DNA from: Rhizobium sp. 16-449-1b
GTDB lineage: Bacteria > Pseudomonadota > Alphaproteobacteria > Rhizobiales > Rhizobiaceae
Assembly (NCBI RefSeq): GCF_017741935.1
Contig: NZ_JAGHMH010000005.1
Span: 177,168 to 241,167 of the forward strand
DNA length: 64,000 bases
Reading direction: 5' to 3'
Positions 46,608 to 56,576 of the stretch are shown here, one piece after another. Position 1 is the stretch's first letter. Every line of letters starts with the position of its first letter. The notes beneath the pieces are model-generated. The model ran no database searches and was not told where the DNA came from. It saw only the letters and a list, made by a program, of their open reading frames with translations. The position numbers and the translations under genes are program-made.

Positions 46608-48746
46608 ATGACGATTCTTTTATGCGTAATAGCGTGCGGTTTGCTTTCGGTGGTCTATGCCATCTGGGCGATCCGGTCGGTGCTATCAGCCGATCAGGGA
46701 AACGCCCGCATGCAGGAAATTGCAGGATATATTCGCGAAGGCGCGCAGGCCTATCTGACGCGCCAGTATACGGCCATCGCCATTGTCGGCGTCGTCGTCT
46801 TCATCGCCGCCTGGCTGCTGCTCTCCGCCACGGCCGCGATCGGCTTCCTGGTTGGTGCCGTGCTTTCGGGCGCCGCGGGCTTCATCGGCATGCACGTTTC
46901 GGTTCGCGCCAATGTGCGCACTGCGCAGGCTGCCTCGCATAGCCTGGCCGCCGGGCTGGGCATCGCCTTCAAATCGGGCGCCATCACCGGCATGCTTGTC
47001 GCCGGCCTGGCGCTGCTTGGCGTCTCCATCTACTATCTGATCCTCACCGGCGTGCTCGGCCACGATCCCGCCTCGCGTGAAGTCATCGATTCCCTGGTCG
47101 CGCTCGGCTTCGGCGCATCGCTGATCTCGATCTTCGCCCGTCTCGGCGGCGGTATCTTCACCAAGGGCGCCGACGTCGGCGGCGATCTCGTCGGCAAGGT
47201 CGAGGCCGGTATTCCGGAAGATGACCCACGCAACCCCGCGACCATCGCCGATAACGTCGGCGACAATGTCGGCGATTGCGCCGGCATGGCGGCCGACCTT
47301 TTCGAAACCTATGCCGTCTCCGTCGTCGCGACGATGGTTCTCGCCGCGATCTTCTTCGGCGGCACGCCGGTTCTTGCATCGGCGATGATCTACCCGTTGG
47401 CCATCTGCGGCGCCTGCATCATCACCTCGATCATCGGGACCTTCTTCGTGAAGCTCGGCAGCAACGGCTCGATCATGGGCGCCCTCTACAAGGGGCTCAT
47501 CGTCACCGGCCTGTTGTCGATCCTGGGTCTTGGTGCTGCAACGTCGTTGACAGTCGGTTGGGGCCCGATCGGCACCGTCGCCGGTCATGACATTACCGGC
47601 ATGAACCTCTTCATCTGCGGTATCGTCGGCCTCATCGTCACCGCGCTGATCGTCGTCATCACCGAATACTACACCGGCACCAACAAGCGCCCGGTCAATT
47701 CGATCGCCCAGGCATCGGTCACGGGACACGGCACCAACGTCATCCAGGGGCTGGCCGTATCGCTGGAATCGACGGCACTTCCGGCTATCGTCATCGTCGG
47801 CGGCATTCTGGCGACCTTCCAGCTGGGCGGTCTGTTCGGCACCGGCATTGCCGTCACCGCCATGCTCGGTCTCGCCGGCATGATCGTGGCGCTCGACGCC
47901 TTCGGTCCGGTCACCGACAACGCGGGCGGCATCGCCGAAATGGCGCATCTGCCGCCGGAAGTGCGCAAGTCCACGGATGCGCTCGACGCGGTGGGCAACA
48001 CCACCAAGGCCGTCACCAAGGGCTACGCGATCGGCTCTGCCGGTCTCGGCGCGCTCGTGCTCTTCGCGGCCTATTCGAACGACCTGCAATATTTCGCCGC
48101 GCATGGTGATCAGTATCCGTACTTCGCCAATATCGGCGCGATCTCCTTTGATCTCTCCAATCCCTATGTCGTCGCCGGACTGCTCTTCGGCGGCCTCATC
48201 CCTTATCTCTTCGGCGGCATCGCCATGACGGCGGTGGGACGTGCGGCCGGATCGATCGTCGAGGAAGTGCGCAAGCAGTTTCGCGAAAAGCCCGGCATCA
48301 TGCAGGGCACCGAGAAGCCGGATTACGGCAAGGCGGTCGACCTTCTGACCAAGGCCGCCATTCGCGAAATGATCATTCCGTCGCTTCTGCCCGTGCTGGC
48401 GCCCATCGTCGTCTATTTCGGCGTGCTGCTGATCTCCGGCTCCAAGGCGTCGGCCTTCGCGGCGCTTGGCGCATCGCTTCTCGGCGTCATCATCAACGGC
48501 CTGTTCGTCGCGATCTCGATGACCTCGGGCGGTGGCGCATGGGACAACGCCAAGAAGTCCTTCGAAGACGGCTTCGTCGACAAGGACGGCACCCGTCACA
48601 TGAAGGGTTCGGAAGCCCACAAGGCATCCGTAACCGGTGATACCGTCGGCGACCCCTACAAGGACACAGCAGGTCCCGCCGTCAATCCGGCGATCAAGAT
48701 CACCAACATCGTGGCGCTGCTGCTGCTCGCCATCCTGGCGGGCTGA
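46608..48746 (+). CDS. hppA: Proton-pumping membrane pyrophosphatase (K+-independent type)
   Basis: 712 residues, about 16 membrane helices. Couples hydrolysis of pyrophosphate to H+ transport. The pyrophosphate site is [22 protein letters not shown] with [13 protein letters not shown]. At the site that decides potassium dependence the sequence is [10 protein letters not shown] with Lys467, the K+-independent form known from Rhodospirillum rubrum. The start at 46608 follows GGAGGAAAG; the frame is open further upstream, but without sensible sequence. A strong bidirectional terminator follows. Confidence 0.96.
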   Translation: MTILLCVIACGLLSVVYAIWAIRSVLSADQGNARMQEIAGYIREGAQAYLTRQYTAIAIVGVVVFIAAWLLLSATAAIGFLVGAVLSGAAGFIGMHVSVRANVRTAQAASHSLAAGLGIAFKSGAITGMLVAGLALLGVSIYYLILTGVLGHDPASREVIDSLVALGFGASLISIFARLGGGIFTKGADVGGDLVGKVEAGIPEDDPRNPATIADNVGDNVGDCAGMAADLFETYAVSVVATMVLAAIFFGGTPVLASAMIYPLAICGACIITSIIGTFFVKLGSNGSIMGALYKGLIVTGLLSILGLGAATSLTVGWGPIGTVAGHDITGMNLFICGIVGLIVTALIVVITEYYTGTNKRPVNSIAQASVTGHGTNVIQGLAVSLESTALPAIVIVGGILATFQLGGLFGTGIAVTAMLGLAGMIVALDAFGPVTDNAGGIAEMAHLPPEVRKSTDALDAVGNTTKAVTKGYAIGSAGLGALVLFAAYSNDLQYFAAHGDQYPYFANIGAISFDLSNPYVVAGLLFGGLIPYLFGGIAMTAVGRAAGSIVEEVRKQFREKPGIMQGTEKPDYGKAVDLLTKAAIREMIIPSLLPVLAPIVVYFGVLLISGSKASAFAALGASLLGVIINGLFVAISMTSGGGAWDNAKKSFEDGFVDKDGTRHMKGSEAHKASVTGDTVGDPYKDTAGPAVNPAIKITNIVALLLLAILAG

Positions 48747-48771
48747 TCGGTCTTAGATCTAGAACCAATGA

Positions 48772-48801
48772 AAAACCCGCCGGAGCGATCCGGCGGGTTT
48801 T
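48772..48801. terminator. Bidirectional terminator of hppA and bamE
   Basis: 12-bp perfect stem AAAACCCGCCGG/CCGGCGGGTTTT with a 6-base loop and T-runs on both strands. Confidence 0.92.
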
Positions 48802-48823
48802 GTGTGGGCGAATGACTTGGCGC

Positions 48824-49354
48824 TTAGCGCAAGCTGGCCGGGTTCTGCGGCGAGGGACGATCGCCGGCGCCGAAGAGGCCCTTGGCCATGTTCGCGGCGC
48901 TGCCGCCGGAAAGCAGCTGCTGCAGGAAGGTGAGGTCCTTGCCGCCAGTCGGCGTGACGCGCGTGATCGTGTCGAACGGTTTGCCGTCCTTGAGCGTGTA
49001 GTTGGCGCGGCGGGTCACGACGCCGTCCTTGTCGAAGTAGATGGCGAGAACGCTCTGGTCCACGACCTTCAGCTTCTGGAACGCCATGGAGCGCTCGCGA
49101 CGCTGCGAGATGTAATAGAAGACTTCGCCATCGAAGGTAGCGGTCGTCGAAGGCGTGCCCAGCGACAGCAGAACCTGCTCGCGGCTCGAACCCTCGGGAA
49201 CCAGGTTGAGCGACTGCTCGTCGGCGACGTAACCGCCGTTGAGAACCGTACCCGTTTGGCAGCCGGTCAATCCGGCGGAGGCGATCATGATGGCAATGGC
49301 GGCATTGCTGAGGAATTTCTTGTCAGACTTGAAATACCGTTTCTTCAACGACAT
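48824..49354 (-). CDS. bamE: Outer-membrane assembly lipoprotein BamE (SmpA/OmlA)
   Basis: 176 residues. A lipoprotein signal with lipobox LTGC (Cys32), then the BamE fold: LNLVPEGSSREQVLLSLGTPS, FDGEVFYYISQR and VLAIYFDKDGVV. It supports the BAM complex that inserts beta-barrel proteins such as the Omp at 6.3 kb. The N-terminus before the hydrophobic core is rather long and basic (MSLKKRYFKSDKKF). Divergent from the bc1 chaperone gene with a 245-base region that shows no further gene. Confidence 0.9.
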   Translation of the reverse strand: MSLKKRYFKSDKKFLSNAAIAIMIASAGLTGCQTGTVLNGGYVADEQSLNLVPEGSSREQVLLSLGTPSTTATFDGEVFYYISQRRERSMAFQKLKVVDQSVLAIYFDKDGVVTRRANYTLKDGKPFDTITRVTPTGGKDLTFLQQLLSGGSAANMAKGLFGAGDRPSPQNPASLR

Positions 49355-49599
49355 CTACTCCCTTAACGTATCGATACCAGCCATCGGCCATGCAATGTTA
49401 CGCTGATGCAAAACCATTGTGGCCTTTCCGGGGTCGGACGTGAGCCATCTACCGAGTGGCCATCGTCGAAGCGCTGTCCCGAAAGTGGCCACCTTCGCCA
49501 TTGCAATTCGCGCATGCTTCGGTAAACCAGCTTTCGAAATCATGCAACAAGGCCGGACGCAGGTTGGCGCCAAGAACGAGGCCTTTCCGGAAAAAAACA

Positions 49600-50133
49600 A
49601 TGATATTCGGGCTCTTCGGCAAGAAAAACAACAATCAGGCGATCGTCGATCGGCAATATGCGGCGCTGACATCGGCCGCCCGCATGCCCGCGCTTTATGA
49701 GAGACTCGGCGTGCCGGATACGGTCATGGGTCGCTTCGAAATGCTGTCGGCTGTCATGATCCTGTTTTTTCGCCGCACGCGTGCATCCGCGACCAGCGGC
49801 CAGGAAATCGCGCAGGAAATCGTGGATGCATTCTTCCAGGATATCGATTATTCGATCCGCGAACTCGGCATCGGCGATAACACGGTTCCGAAGCGCATGA
49901 AGAAACTCGCCGGCATGTTCTACGGCCGGCTCGAAGCCTATTCCAAGGCGATGGACGCTGGCGACGCCGAGGCTCTCGCCGTGGCGCTTGGCCGCAACAT
50001 TCATCCGAAGGAAACAGACCCGGTCGATATGCGCGCGCTTGCCGATTGGATGTTTTCCGCTGAAAAACACCTGTCGGCACAGTCCGAAGATACGATCGCG
50101 ACCGGCTCGGCAACGCTGCCCGCCGTCGCGTGA
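49600..50133 (+). CDS. Ubiquinol-cytochrome c chaperone (CBP3/UQCC1-like)
   Basis: 177 residues from the ATG at 49600; the upstream open frame is not protein-like. A small helical domain with ALYERLGVPDTVMGRFEMLSAV, VDAFFQDIDYSIRELGIGD and KRMKKLAGMFYGRLEAY matches the CBP3 family that assists cytochrome b assembly into the bc1 complex. In alphaproteobacteria it regularly precedes the DUF177 gene and plsX, as here. GTGAGGAG of the next gene overlaps its end, so both are in one operon. Confidence 0.88.
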   Translation: MIFGLFGKKNNNQAIVDRQYAALTSAARMPALYERLGVPDTVMGRFEMLSAVMILFFRRTRASATSGQEIAQEIVDAFFQDIDYSIRELGIGDNTVPKRMKKLAGMFYGRLEAYSKAMDAGDAEALAVALGRNIHPKETDPVDMRALADWMFSAEKHLSAQSEDTIATGSATLPAVA

Positions 50134-50143
50134 GGAGACAATG

Positions 50144-50698
50144 ATGAAGAATTCAAACGAAGACACGCCTTTCTCCTACTTGGTCAAGGTCGGCAACGTT
50201 TCGGCCAACCCGGTCGACGTCCATCTGGAAGCCGACAAGGACGAGTTGCGGGCGCTCGCCGAAACCTGGGACGTGATCTCTGTCGACGATTTCCGCGCCG
50301 ATCTGCAGATCGCGCGATGGAAGAAGGATGGTATCCGCGTGAAGGGCAGGGTGCGGGCGAGCATTGTGCAGAGCTGCGTCGTCACGCTGGAGCCGGTGCC
50401 GTCGAAAATCGATGAGCCCTTCGAGCAGATCTTCGTGCCCGAAAACTCCAAGCTTGCGCGTCGTCCGGCCAATGATACCGGCGAAATGATGCTGGACCCC
50501 GATGGCCCGGACCTGCCGGAAAGCTTTGTCGGCGATACGATCGACGCCGGCGAAGTGGCAACCGAATTCGCTGCCATGGCGATCGATCCGTACCCCCGCA
50601 AAGAGGGCGTTGCCTTCGATGGTCACATAGAAGACACCGGAGAGAACGATAAGAAGCCTTCCGCCTTTGCTGTTCTGAAAGACTGGAAAAAGGACTGA
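50144..50698 (+). CDS. DUF177 domain protein (YceD-like)
   Basis: 184 residues. The start at 50144 is six bases from AGGAG; the ATG at 50141 is too near. The DUF177 landmarks are present: [32 protein letters not shown] with the conserved Cys, and the acidic middle [28 protein letters not shown]. YceD homologues are linked to 23S rRNA accumulation and usually stand next to rpmF; rpmF is absent here and plsX follows 103 bases later. Confidence 0.88.
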   Translation: MKNSNEDTPFSYLVKVGNVSANPVDVHLEADKDELRALAETWDVISVDDFRADLQIARWKKDGIRVKGRVRASIVQSCVVTLEPVPSKIDEPFEQIFVPENSKLARRPANDTGEMMLDPDGPDLPESFVGDTIDAGEVATEFAAMAIDPYPRKEGVAFDGHIEDTGENDKKPSAFAVLKDWKKD

Positions 50699-50801
50699 AA
50701 GCCGCTCGCGGTTTGACATAATTCAGTTGTCAGCGACGGTAAAACCGGTATTTTGGCCAAAATTTCGCCCTCCTGGGACGAAAAAAAAGGATCAGGGACG
50801 C

Positions 50802-51848
50802 GTGATCAGAATTTCTCTCGACCTCATGGGTGGCGACTTTGGTCCCCAGGTAGTCATCCCCGGTGCCGCAAAGGCGCTGGAACGGCATCCGGACATTTCG
50901 TTCGTGATGTATGGCTTGAAGGAACAGTGCGAGCCTATTCTCGACCAGTTTCCGAAGCTGAAGGAGAAATCCGTTCTCCACGATTGCGAACTTGCGGTGC
51001 GCATGGACGAGAAGCCGAGCCAGGCATTGCGCCGTGGCCGCTATGTCTCCTCCATGTGGCGTTCGCTTGAGGCCGTGAAGACCAAGGACGCCGATGTCGC
51101 GGTTTCCGCCGGGAATACTGGCGCGCTGATGGCGATGGCCAAGTTCTGTCTGCGCACGATGGCCAATATCGAGCGCCCGGCGATCGCGGCGATCTGGCCG
51201 ACCATGCGCGGCGAAAGCATCGTGCTCGATGTCGGCGCGACGATCGGCGCCGATAGCCAGCAGCTGATGGATTTCGCGCTGATGGGCGGCGCCATGGCGC
51301 GCGCGCTGTTCGAAATCGACCGTCCGACGATCGGCCTGCTCAATGTGGGTGTCGAAGAGATCAAGGGCCAGGAAGAGGTCAAGGAAGCCGGACGCCTGCT
51401 GCGCGAGGCCAATGTCGACTCGCTCGATTATTTCGGTTTCGTCGAGGGCAATGACATCGGCAAGGGAACCGTCGATGTCGTGGTCACCGAAGGCTTCGCC
51501 GGCAACATTGCGCTGAAGGCCGCAGAAGGCACGGCTCGCCAGATCGGCGAGTATCTCAAAGCTGCGATGTCGCGCACCCTGCTTGCCAAGATCGGCTATA
51601 TCTTCGCCAAGAGCGCGTTCGACATGCTGCGCGAGAAGATGGACCCGAGCAAGGTCAATGGCGGCGTGTTTCTGGGCTTGAACGGCGTGGTCATCAAGAG
51701 CCACGGCGGCGCCAATGCCGAAGGGATCGCGTCCGCGATCGAGGTCGGCTACGACATGGCCAAGAATGGCCTCAATCAGAAAATAGAAAACGATTTGCAA
51801 AAGTATCATGCCAAGCGGCTGCCCCCTATCGGGCCGGAAGCGGCATGA
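50802..51848 (+). CDS. plsX: Phosphate acyltransferase PlsX
   Basis: 348 residues from a GTG at 50802 ([16 protein letters not shown]), the family's usual N-terminus; the frame is open for 75 more bases without homology. PlsX makes acyl-phosphate from acyl-ACP for phospholipid synthesis. Motifs [28 protein letters not shown] and the C-terminal [18 protein letters not shown] are present. It is followed by fabH after 19 bases, the normal pairing. Confidence 0.96.
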   Translation: MIRISLDLMGGDFGPQVVIPGAAKALERHPDISFVMYGLKEQCEPILDQFPKLKEKSVLHDCELAVRMDEKPSQALRRGRYVSSMWRSLEAVKTKDADVAVSAGNTGALMAMAKFCLRTMANIERPAIAAIWPTMRGESIVLDVGATIGADSQQLMDFALMGGAMARALFEIDRPTIGLLNVGVEEIKGQEEVKEAGRLLREANVDSLDYFGFVEGNDIGKGTVDVVVTEGFAGNIALKAAEGTARQIGEYLKAAMSRTLLAKIGYIFAKSAFDMLREKMDPSKVNGGVFLGLNGVVIKSHGGANAEGIASAIEVGYDMAKNGLNQKIENDLQKYHAKRLPPIGPEAA

Positions 51849-51867
51849 GCGACGGGATTTGAAGAAT

Positions 51868-52839
51868 ATGATCCGTTCAGTGGTTCGCGGTTTCGGATCC
51901 GCGCTTCCGAAACGCGTTATGACCAATCGCGACATGGAAGATGTCGTGGACACCTCCGACGAATGGATTGTCCAGCGTACGGGCATTCGCCAGCGTTACC
52001 TCGCCGGAGAAGATGAGACGACGTCCTCGCTTGGGGCGGCGGCGGCTCTGGCGGCGCTCGAAAAGGCCGGCATGACGCCCGATGACATCGACATGATCAT
52101 CTGCGCGACATCGACGCCGGACAACACCTTCCCGGCGACCGCGGTCAGCATCCAGAACCGTCTCGGCATGAGCCACGGCTTTGCCTTCGACGTGCAGGCG
52201 GTCTGTACCGGCTTCGTCTACGCGGTCACCACCGCCGACGCCTATATCCGTGGCGGCCTTGCCAAGCGCGTGCTCGTCATCGGCGCCGAAACCTTCTCGC
52301 GCATCCTCGACTGGAATGACCGCACGACCTGCGTGCTCTTCGGCGATGGCGCTGGCGCGATCGTGCTCGAGGCAGCCGAAGGCGAGGGGACCACTGCGGA
52401 TCGCGGCGTGCTGACCGCGCATCTGCGTTCCGACGGTTCGCACAAGGAAAAGCTCTTCGTCGACGGTGGCCCGTCGACCACGGGCACCGTCGGCAAGCTG
52501 CGCATGGAAGGCCGCGAAGTCTTCAAATATGCGGTCGGCATGATCACCGACGTCATCCAGGCAGCCTTCGACAGCACCGGCACGACTTCGGACGATCTCG
52601 ACTGGCTGGTGCCGCATCAGGCAAATCGTCGCATCATCGATGGCTCCGCCAAGAAGCTCAACATCGCGCCTGAAAAGGTCGTCGTCACGGTCGACCTGCA
52701 CGGCAACACGTCGGCGGCCTCGATCCCGCTTGCGCTCGCGGTTGCAGCCGGTGACGGACGTATCAAGAAGGGCGATCTCGTCATGCTTGAGGCGATGGGC
52801 GGCGGCTTCACCTGGGGTGCTGTCCTGCTGCGCTGGTAA
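51868..52839 (+). CDS. fabH: 3-oxoacyl-ACP synthase III
   Basis: 323 residues from the ATG at 51868 after GAAGAA. Starts fatty-acid elongation by condensing acetyl-CoA with malonyl-ACP. The catalytic triad is visible: Cys in AVCTGFVYA, His in VPHQANRRI and Asn in [10 protein letters not shown]. It ends with [13 protein letters not shown]. About 110 bases precede ihfA. Confidence 0.97.
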   Translation: MIRSVVRGFGSALPKRVMTNRDMEDVVDTSDEWIVQRTGIRQRYLAGEDETTSSLGAAAALAALEKAGMTPDDIDMIICATSTPDNTFPATAVSIQNRLGMSHGFAFDVQAVCTGFVYAVTTADAYIRGGLAKRVLVIGAETFSRILDWNDRTTCVLFGDGAGAIVLEAAEGEGTTADRGVLTAHLRSDGSHKEKLFVDGGPSTTGTVGKLRMEGREVFKYAVGMITDVIQAAFDSTGTTSDDLDWLVPHQANRRIIDGSAKKLNIAPEKVVVTVDLHGNTSAASIPLALAVAAGDGRIKKGDLVMLEAMGGGFTWGAVLLRW

Positions 52840-52948
52840 CGGCCTAAAAACCCAAAAAGCTGACAACGAACAAGGGCTTGACCGTAAGGCGCAAGACAAA
52901 TACTCTTCGCTCGTCCTCACAAAACAAAACCGATGGGCAGGGAAAAAG

Positions 52949-53287
52949 ATGACCGGCAAAACAGTCACGCGCGCAGACTTGGCGGAATCCGTTTTTCGTA
53001 AAGTCGGTCTGTCCCGAACGGAATCGGCGGAGCTCGTGGAGACTGTGATCGACGAGATCTGCAATGCCATCGTTCGCGGTGAGACGGTCAAGCTTTCCTC
53101 CTTTGCGACCTTCCAGGTGCGCGACAAGAACGAGCGCATCGGCCGCAACCCGAAGACCGGCGAAGAAGTGCCGATCTCTCCGCGCCGCGTCATGACCTTC
53201 AAGGCATCGAACGTCTTGAAGACGCGTATCCTGAAGGCGCATACCCTGCGCAAGGTCAAGACCAAGCCGGCCAATCCGGCCGCCTGA
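52949..53287 (+). CDS. ihfA: Integration host factor subunit alpha
   Basis: 112 residues. HU/IHF fold: [27 protein letters not shown], the beta arm with [19 protein letters not shown], and [14 protein letters not shown] bends DNA at specific sites in promoters and recombination sites. The start at 52949 follows GGGAAAAAG. The frame is open upstream through the end of fabH, but that is out-of-frame sequence. Position after fabH and before a MerR gene is conserved in rhizobia. Confidence 0.95.
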   Translation: MTGKTVTRADLAESVFRKVGLSRTESAELVETVIDEICNAIVRGETVKLSSFATFQVRDKNERIGRNPKTGEEVPISPRRVMTFKASNVLKTRILKAHTLRKVKTKPANPAA

Positions 53288-53475
53288 TCGCTTTCCGATC
53301 TCGTCGCCCGACGAGGCTGATCGACGCTTCCCGTGAATTTTCCGCAACGTTTTCTGTGCGAATTCGAGACGTGACTTGAATTAACGCAAGCAAACCGTTG
53401 AAATGTGATGAGTCGCGGCTCGGACATATCAGGTGCGAGCCCCTTCGCCTTGCCGACGAACGGTAAGCGCGACGC

Positions 53476-53503
53476 GCTGAAGATCGCGTGCTGAAAATCG
53501 CGT
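53476..53503 (+). repeat. 14-bp tandem direct repeat before the merR start
   Basis: GCTGAAGATCGCGT followed directly by GCTGAAAATCGCGT, one mismatch, ending two bases before the GGGAG ribosome-binding site. It may be a recent duplication or a two-site operator. Confidence 0.6.
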
Positions 53504-53517
53504 AGGGAGTGAGAACC

Positions 53518-54051
53518 TTGGATAAGAGCCCGGATGCTTTTCGCACCATCAGCGAAGTAGCGGATGACCTCGATCTTCCGCAGCACGTGCTGCGCTTCTG
53601 GGAGACCCGCTTCCCGCAGATCAAGCCGATGAAGCGCGGCGGCGGCAGGCGCTACTACCGGCCGGAAGACGTGGACCTGCTGAAGGGCATCCGGCACCTG
53701 CTCTATGATCACGGCTACACCATCAAGGGTGTGCAGAAGCTCCTGAAGACCAACGGCAACAAGTTTGTCATCGCCATCGGCCATGGCGATCTTGCTAGCG
53801 TGCAGGCGCTGACCGGCCAGAGCGAAAGCGAAGCCGGCGAACCCAGGGTCGGCATGTCCGAGGAGGATCAACTGGTCGGACGCGCCAAGGCGCCCGCTTC
53901 CCGCCGCTTCTTCAATTTCGGCGGTGGTGACGACGAGGCGGCCGAGGTGTCGCTCGGCAAATCAAGCGTCGGCAAGGAAGATCGGGCGCTGTTGCAGGAG
54001 GCGCTCTATGATCTCCTGGAATGCAAGCGTCTTCTCGACCAGGTCCGCTAG
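53518..54051 (+). CDS. MerR family transcriptional regulator
   Basis: 177 residues from the TTG at 53518 ([17 protein letters not shown]), eight bases after GGGAG; a GTG at 53509 is the alternative. A MerR-type winged HTH fills residues 8-75 ([20 protein letters not shown], then [22 protein letters not shown]). A disordered, Gly/Glu-rich linker and a helix ([18 protein letters not shown]) follow, with no ligand-binding cysteines. This ihfA-linked MerR gene is conserved in Rhizobiales; its targets are not known to me. Confidence 0.9.
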   Translation: MDKSPDAFRTISEVADDLDLPQHVLRFWETRFPQIKPMKRGGGRRYYRPEDVDLLKGIRHLLYDHGYTIKGVQKLLKTNGNKFVIAIGHGDLASVQALTGQSESEAGEPRVGMSEEDQLVGRAKAPASRRFFNFGGGDDEAAEVSLGKSSVGKEDRALLQEALYDLLECKRLLDQVR

Positions 54052-54104
54052 GGCCGGCTTCAAGCCGTCCGGGATGATCCCATATTGCCAGCCAGGAGCT
54101 TCGC

Positions 54105-54761
54105 GTGCCGGTTCCCACAAAAATGTATGACGCCTTCCTCTTCGACATGGACGGAACGCTGCTCAATTCAATCGCCGTGGTCGAGCGCGTCTGGACCGGT
54201 TGGGCGGTGCGCCATGGGTTCGAGCCCGAGGTTTTCCTGAAGACGATCCACGGAGTTCGCGCCAGCGACGTGATCCGCAATCTGGCGCTGCCGGGTGTCG
54301 ATCCCGAGCACGAAGCAAAATTGTTGCTGCAGGAAGAGTTGGAAGATGTGAACGGGATCATCGAGATCCCGGGCGCGGTGAAATTCTTGAACAGCCTGCC
54401 GCCCGAGCGCTGGGCCATCGTCACGTCGGCGCCGACCGAGCTTTTCAAGCTTCGAATGGCGGCAGCCGGAATCCCGATGCCGAAAGTGATTGTAACGGGT
54501 GAAGAGGTTTCATCCGGAAAGCCAAGTCCCCAAGGCTATCGCCTTGGCGCCGAACGTCTCGGCGTCGATCCGGCCAAGTGCCTAGTATTCGAGGATGCCG
54601 TCGCCGGCATTCTCGCGGGCGAGGCGGCGGGCGCGGATGTGGTCGTTGTGACCCAGACCCACGCCACGCCTTTTGAGACCCCGCATATGTCGATTGCCGA
54701 TTATCTCGGCAGCAGCGTCACGACCGCCGAAGACGGGCGAATGGGTTTCGTACGCGGCTAA
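54105..54761 (+). CDS. HAD family hydrolase (sugar-phosphatase-like)
   Basis: 218 residues from the GTG at 54105, six bases from AGGAG; an internal ATG at 54123 is less well placed. HAD motifs are complete: I FLFDMDGTLLNS, II VTSA, III Lys in SSGKPSPQGY and IV VFEDAVAGILAG. A cap domain lies between I and II. It resembles YfbT/Gph-like phosphatases acting on sugar phosphates such as 2-deoxyglucose-6-phosphate. Its stop is 3 bases from the stop of the convergent zinc-ribbon gene. Confidence 0.88.
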   Translation: MPVPTKMYDAFLFDMDGTLLNSIAVVERVWTGWAVRHGFEPEVFLKTIHGVRASDVIRNLALPGVDPEHEAKLLLQEELEDVNGIIEIPGAVKFLNSLPPERWAIVTSAPTELFKLRMAAAGIPMPKVIVTGEEVSSGKPSPQGYRLGAERLGVDPAKCLVFEDAVAGILAGEAAGADVVVVTQTHATPFETPHMSIADYLGSSVTTAEDGRMGFVRG

Positions 54762-54764
54762 AGC

Positions 54765-54956
54765 TTACTGCTTGCGCGGCAGGCCTTGCTTCTGCATCCG
54801 TTCGAACGCCGCCATCATCTTCGCCTTGACGGAACCGAGCGTTCCGAGCTCGTGGCCGCAGGTGAAGCACGTCAGCATGTCGCTATCCAGCGGCTGCGGG
54901 CGTTCGAACTTCATTCTGGTGTTCCTGCACTTCGGGCAGGGGATCTCGATTTCCAT
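54765..54956 (-). CDS. Small zinc-ribbon protein
   Basis: 63 residues from the ATG at 54956, with GGGAGA eight bases upstream; the frame stays open a little further, but the region is not conserved-looking. Two Cys pairs, CPKC near residue 6 and CFTC near residue 30, form a four-cysteine zinc ribbon. A basic helix (SVKAKMMAAFERMQKQGLPRKQ in part) ends the protein. A short conserved alphaproteobacterial protein of unknown role, possibly RNA- or protein-binding. It lies beside the tRNA-Pro locus. Confidence 0.7.
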   Translation of the reverse strand: MEIEIPCPKCRNTRMKFERPQPLDSDMLTCFTCGHELGTLGSVKAKMMAAFERMQKQGLPRKQ

Positions 54957-55146
54957 GCTATGTCTCCCTGAGCAATCTGACGTCCCAATAGTCAGATGAT
55001 CGCGGCAGGGCAAGCTCTTTACGGCGGCGGAGAGCTTCGTCGTGCGGGGTCTGCCGAAAAGAACCGGTGAATTTCTGAGCGATGTCGATTTTTCGCTTGC
55101 GCCGAGAATCCCAAAAGACTAACAGGATCAGGCCGTAAAGGCAGGT

Positions 55147-55204
<58 letters not shown>

Positions 55205-55252
55205 TTATACGGACTCAGCGACAGTGTTCAAACCGACCAAGCCAAGGCATGA

Positions 55253-55326
<74 letters not shown>

Positions 55327-55370
55327 TATTTTTCAAAGGGTTGGCTAGGTCGCCTTCCTTTTCCATACCG

Positions 55371-55409
55371 AAAGGCCGACGAGATCAACTTCTTCGTCGG
55401 CCTTTTTTT
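55371..55409 (+). terminator. tRNA-Pro terminator
   Basis: 12-bp perfect stem AAAGGCCGACGA/TCGTCGGCCTTT with an 11-base loop and a run of seven T. Confidence 0.9.
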
Positions 55410-55930
55410 ATGCCAAGGCTCTTCGATTTGCGAAGAGCGTTATACGAAGTCAATGCGCGTGTTCACATACTTAGATTTCAACGGGTTATGAGTGTGGACC
55501 TGTTCACTGATCTCTCAGCCGGCTCCAAACTGAACACTTTATTCAGGTAAAAAGCATGCGCCGACTAGGCGCATTCCGTTTAATTGGGCTGATCAGGATA
55601 TCGATTCTTTGTAATAGCCGGAGCGATCAGCCCAATTCACAAGAAAAGACGGCCCTTGGGCCGACCAAATGGCGGAGCCCATGGACCCGCGACCGCAGGG
55701 AGTGGGCTTGTTCACAGGGAGATCAACCATCTCGGACTGTCCACGTCGAATCCCTAGTCACGGGTCGTCGTGTCGTCGGCAGACTGACAAGTCGTGATTT
55801 TTCCCCGAACTATTCCTGCCGACAACGATCGAAGTTGGGACTATCTCGTGCGGGGCGTAAACGGGGTATCCATTTCCAGTAGGATGCGTCGGTCTCACCT
55901 TAAAGGCACGCTCCCACTCATCAGCCAAGT
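55410..55930. other. Gene-poor stretch at the island edge
   Basis: About 520 bases between the tRNA terminator and the HTH regulator. Only short, low-quality open frames are present. It contains three clean dyads: ATGCGCC/GGCGCAT (55556-55574), a 13-bp perfect inverted repeat AATTGGGCTGATC (55582-55594 and 55625-55637) and CGGCCC/GGGCCG (55650-55663). No tRNA end repeat or integrase remnant was recognised. Confidence 0.5.
55582..55637. repeat. 13-bp perfect inverted repeat
   Basis: AATTGGGCTGATC and its exact complement GATCAGCCCAATT, separated by 30 bases. No T-run follows. It could be a recombination or protein-binding site of the island. Confidence 0.55.
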
Positions 55931-56458
55931 TCACGATTGCCACCGTACGCCGACGCCGTAGTACAGTTGGCTTCGCGCATCACTCCATCCGAGGAATTCG
56001 ACGCCTCTGTCAATGTAGAACGCGCGAAGTTTCTCTATGGCACTCGGCCAAGCCTGACCGGTTTCTAGTTTTCCGATGGCGTTTGACGCGAGAACTGACG
56101 CCGCAGCGACTTCACTTTGTTTAAGGCCAAGCAGGTTTCTGGCTGCGACGAAAGACATTCCGGCCTTCTCAGTGTGATATTGCTCGCCGTCAGTGAAGTC
56201 GACGTTTGATGGAGCACGCCATCGAGCGCCAGCTCGCGCGACCTCTCGCCCAAACGTCAATTCGCCTAGAAACTCGATGCCCCTCGATTCGTAGAATTCG
56301 AGGAGCCGAACGTTGTGCTCATTCACAGTAGAGGCTCCGAGCTCCGCTGCTGCGATAGCCCGTCGTGGAATTTTCAAGATTTCAGACACTTCGGAGATGT
56401 GAAGTCTCGTGAGTGATCGTGCGACACGAAGCGCTGCTGGTGACGTGGGCGTCTTCAT
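55931..56458 (-). CDS. Regulator with two HTH (XRE-like) repeats
   Basis: 175 residues from the ATG at 56458; the ATG at 56485 would add nine residues, and neither has a strong ribosome-binding site. The protein is an internal duplication. Repeat 1 (~10-65) has SLTRLHISEVSEILKIPRRA and ends LLEFYESRGIEFLGEL. Repeat 2 (~113-168) has NLLGLKQSEVAAASVLASNA, IGKLETG and ends LRAFYIDRGVEFLGWS. This is the Cro/CI-like helix set followed by the FYxxRGIEFLG strand common in phage- and plasmid-type HTH proteins. Divergent from a small ORF and the FtsH-like protease, so a likely local regulator of the island. Confidence 0.7.
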   Translation of the reverse strand: MKTPTSPAALRVARSLTRLHISEVSEILKIPRRAIAAAELGASTVNEHNVRLLEFYESRGIEFLGELTFGREVARAGARWRAPSNVDFTDGEQYHTEKAGMSFVAARNLLGLKQSEVAAASVLASNAIGKLETGQAWPSAIEKLRAFYIDRGVEFLGWSDARSQLYYGVGVRWQS

Positions 56459-56522
56459 TCCCGATGAAAAACCGGTTCGCCGCATTAGTTGTCAATCATC
56501 GTGAATCAAGGTCTTTATTTGC

Positions 56523-56557
56523 TCATGAATCACTGTATAAACGTGTGCAGTGAATGA
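56523..56557. promoter_or_regulatory. Candidate promoter and operator before the island protease module
   Basis: An imperfect inverted repeat, TCATGAATCACTG (56523-56535) and CAGTGAATGA (56548-56557), flanks TATAAA at 56536-56541, a good -10 element for the plus strand. A protein bound here would cover the promoter. The divergent HTH protein is the natural candidate. Confidence 0.45.
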
Positions 56558-56576
56558 AAAATGCACAGGAGGCACG

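Noticed and set aside
46686..48620. 644-codon open frame antisense to hppA
   Set aside because: Shadow frame; rich in Asp, Arg and Gly repeats from reversed hydrophobic codons.
55758..55943. 61-codon minus-strand open frame overlapping the end of the HTH gene
   Set aside because: GTG start without a ribosome-binding site and no recognisable sequence; coding cannot be supported.
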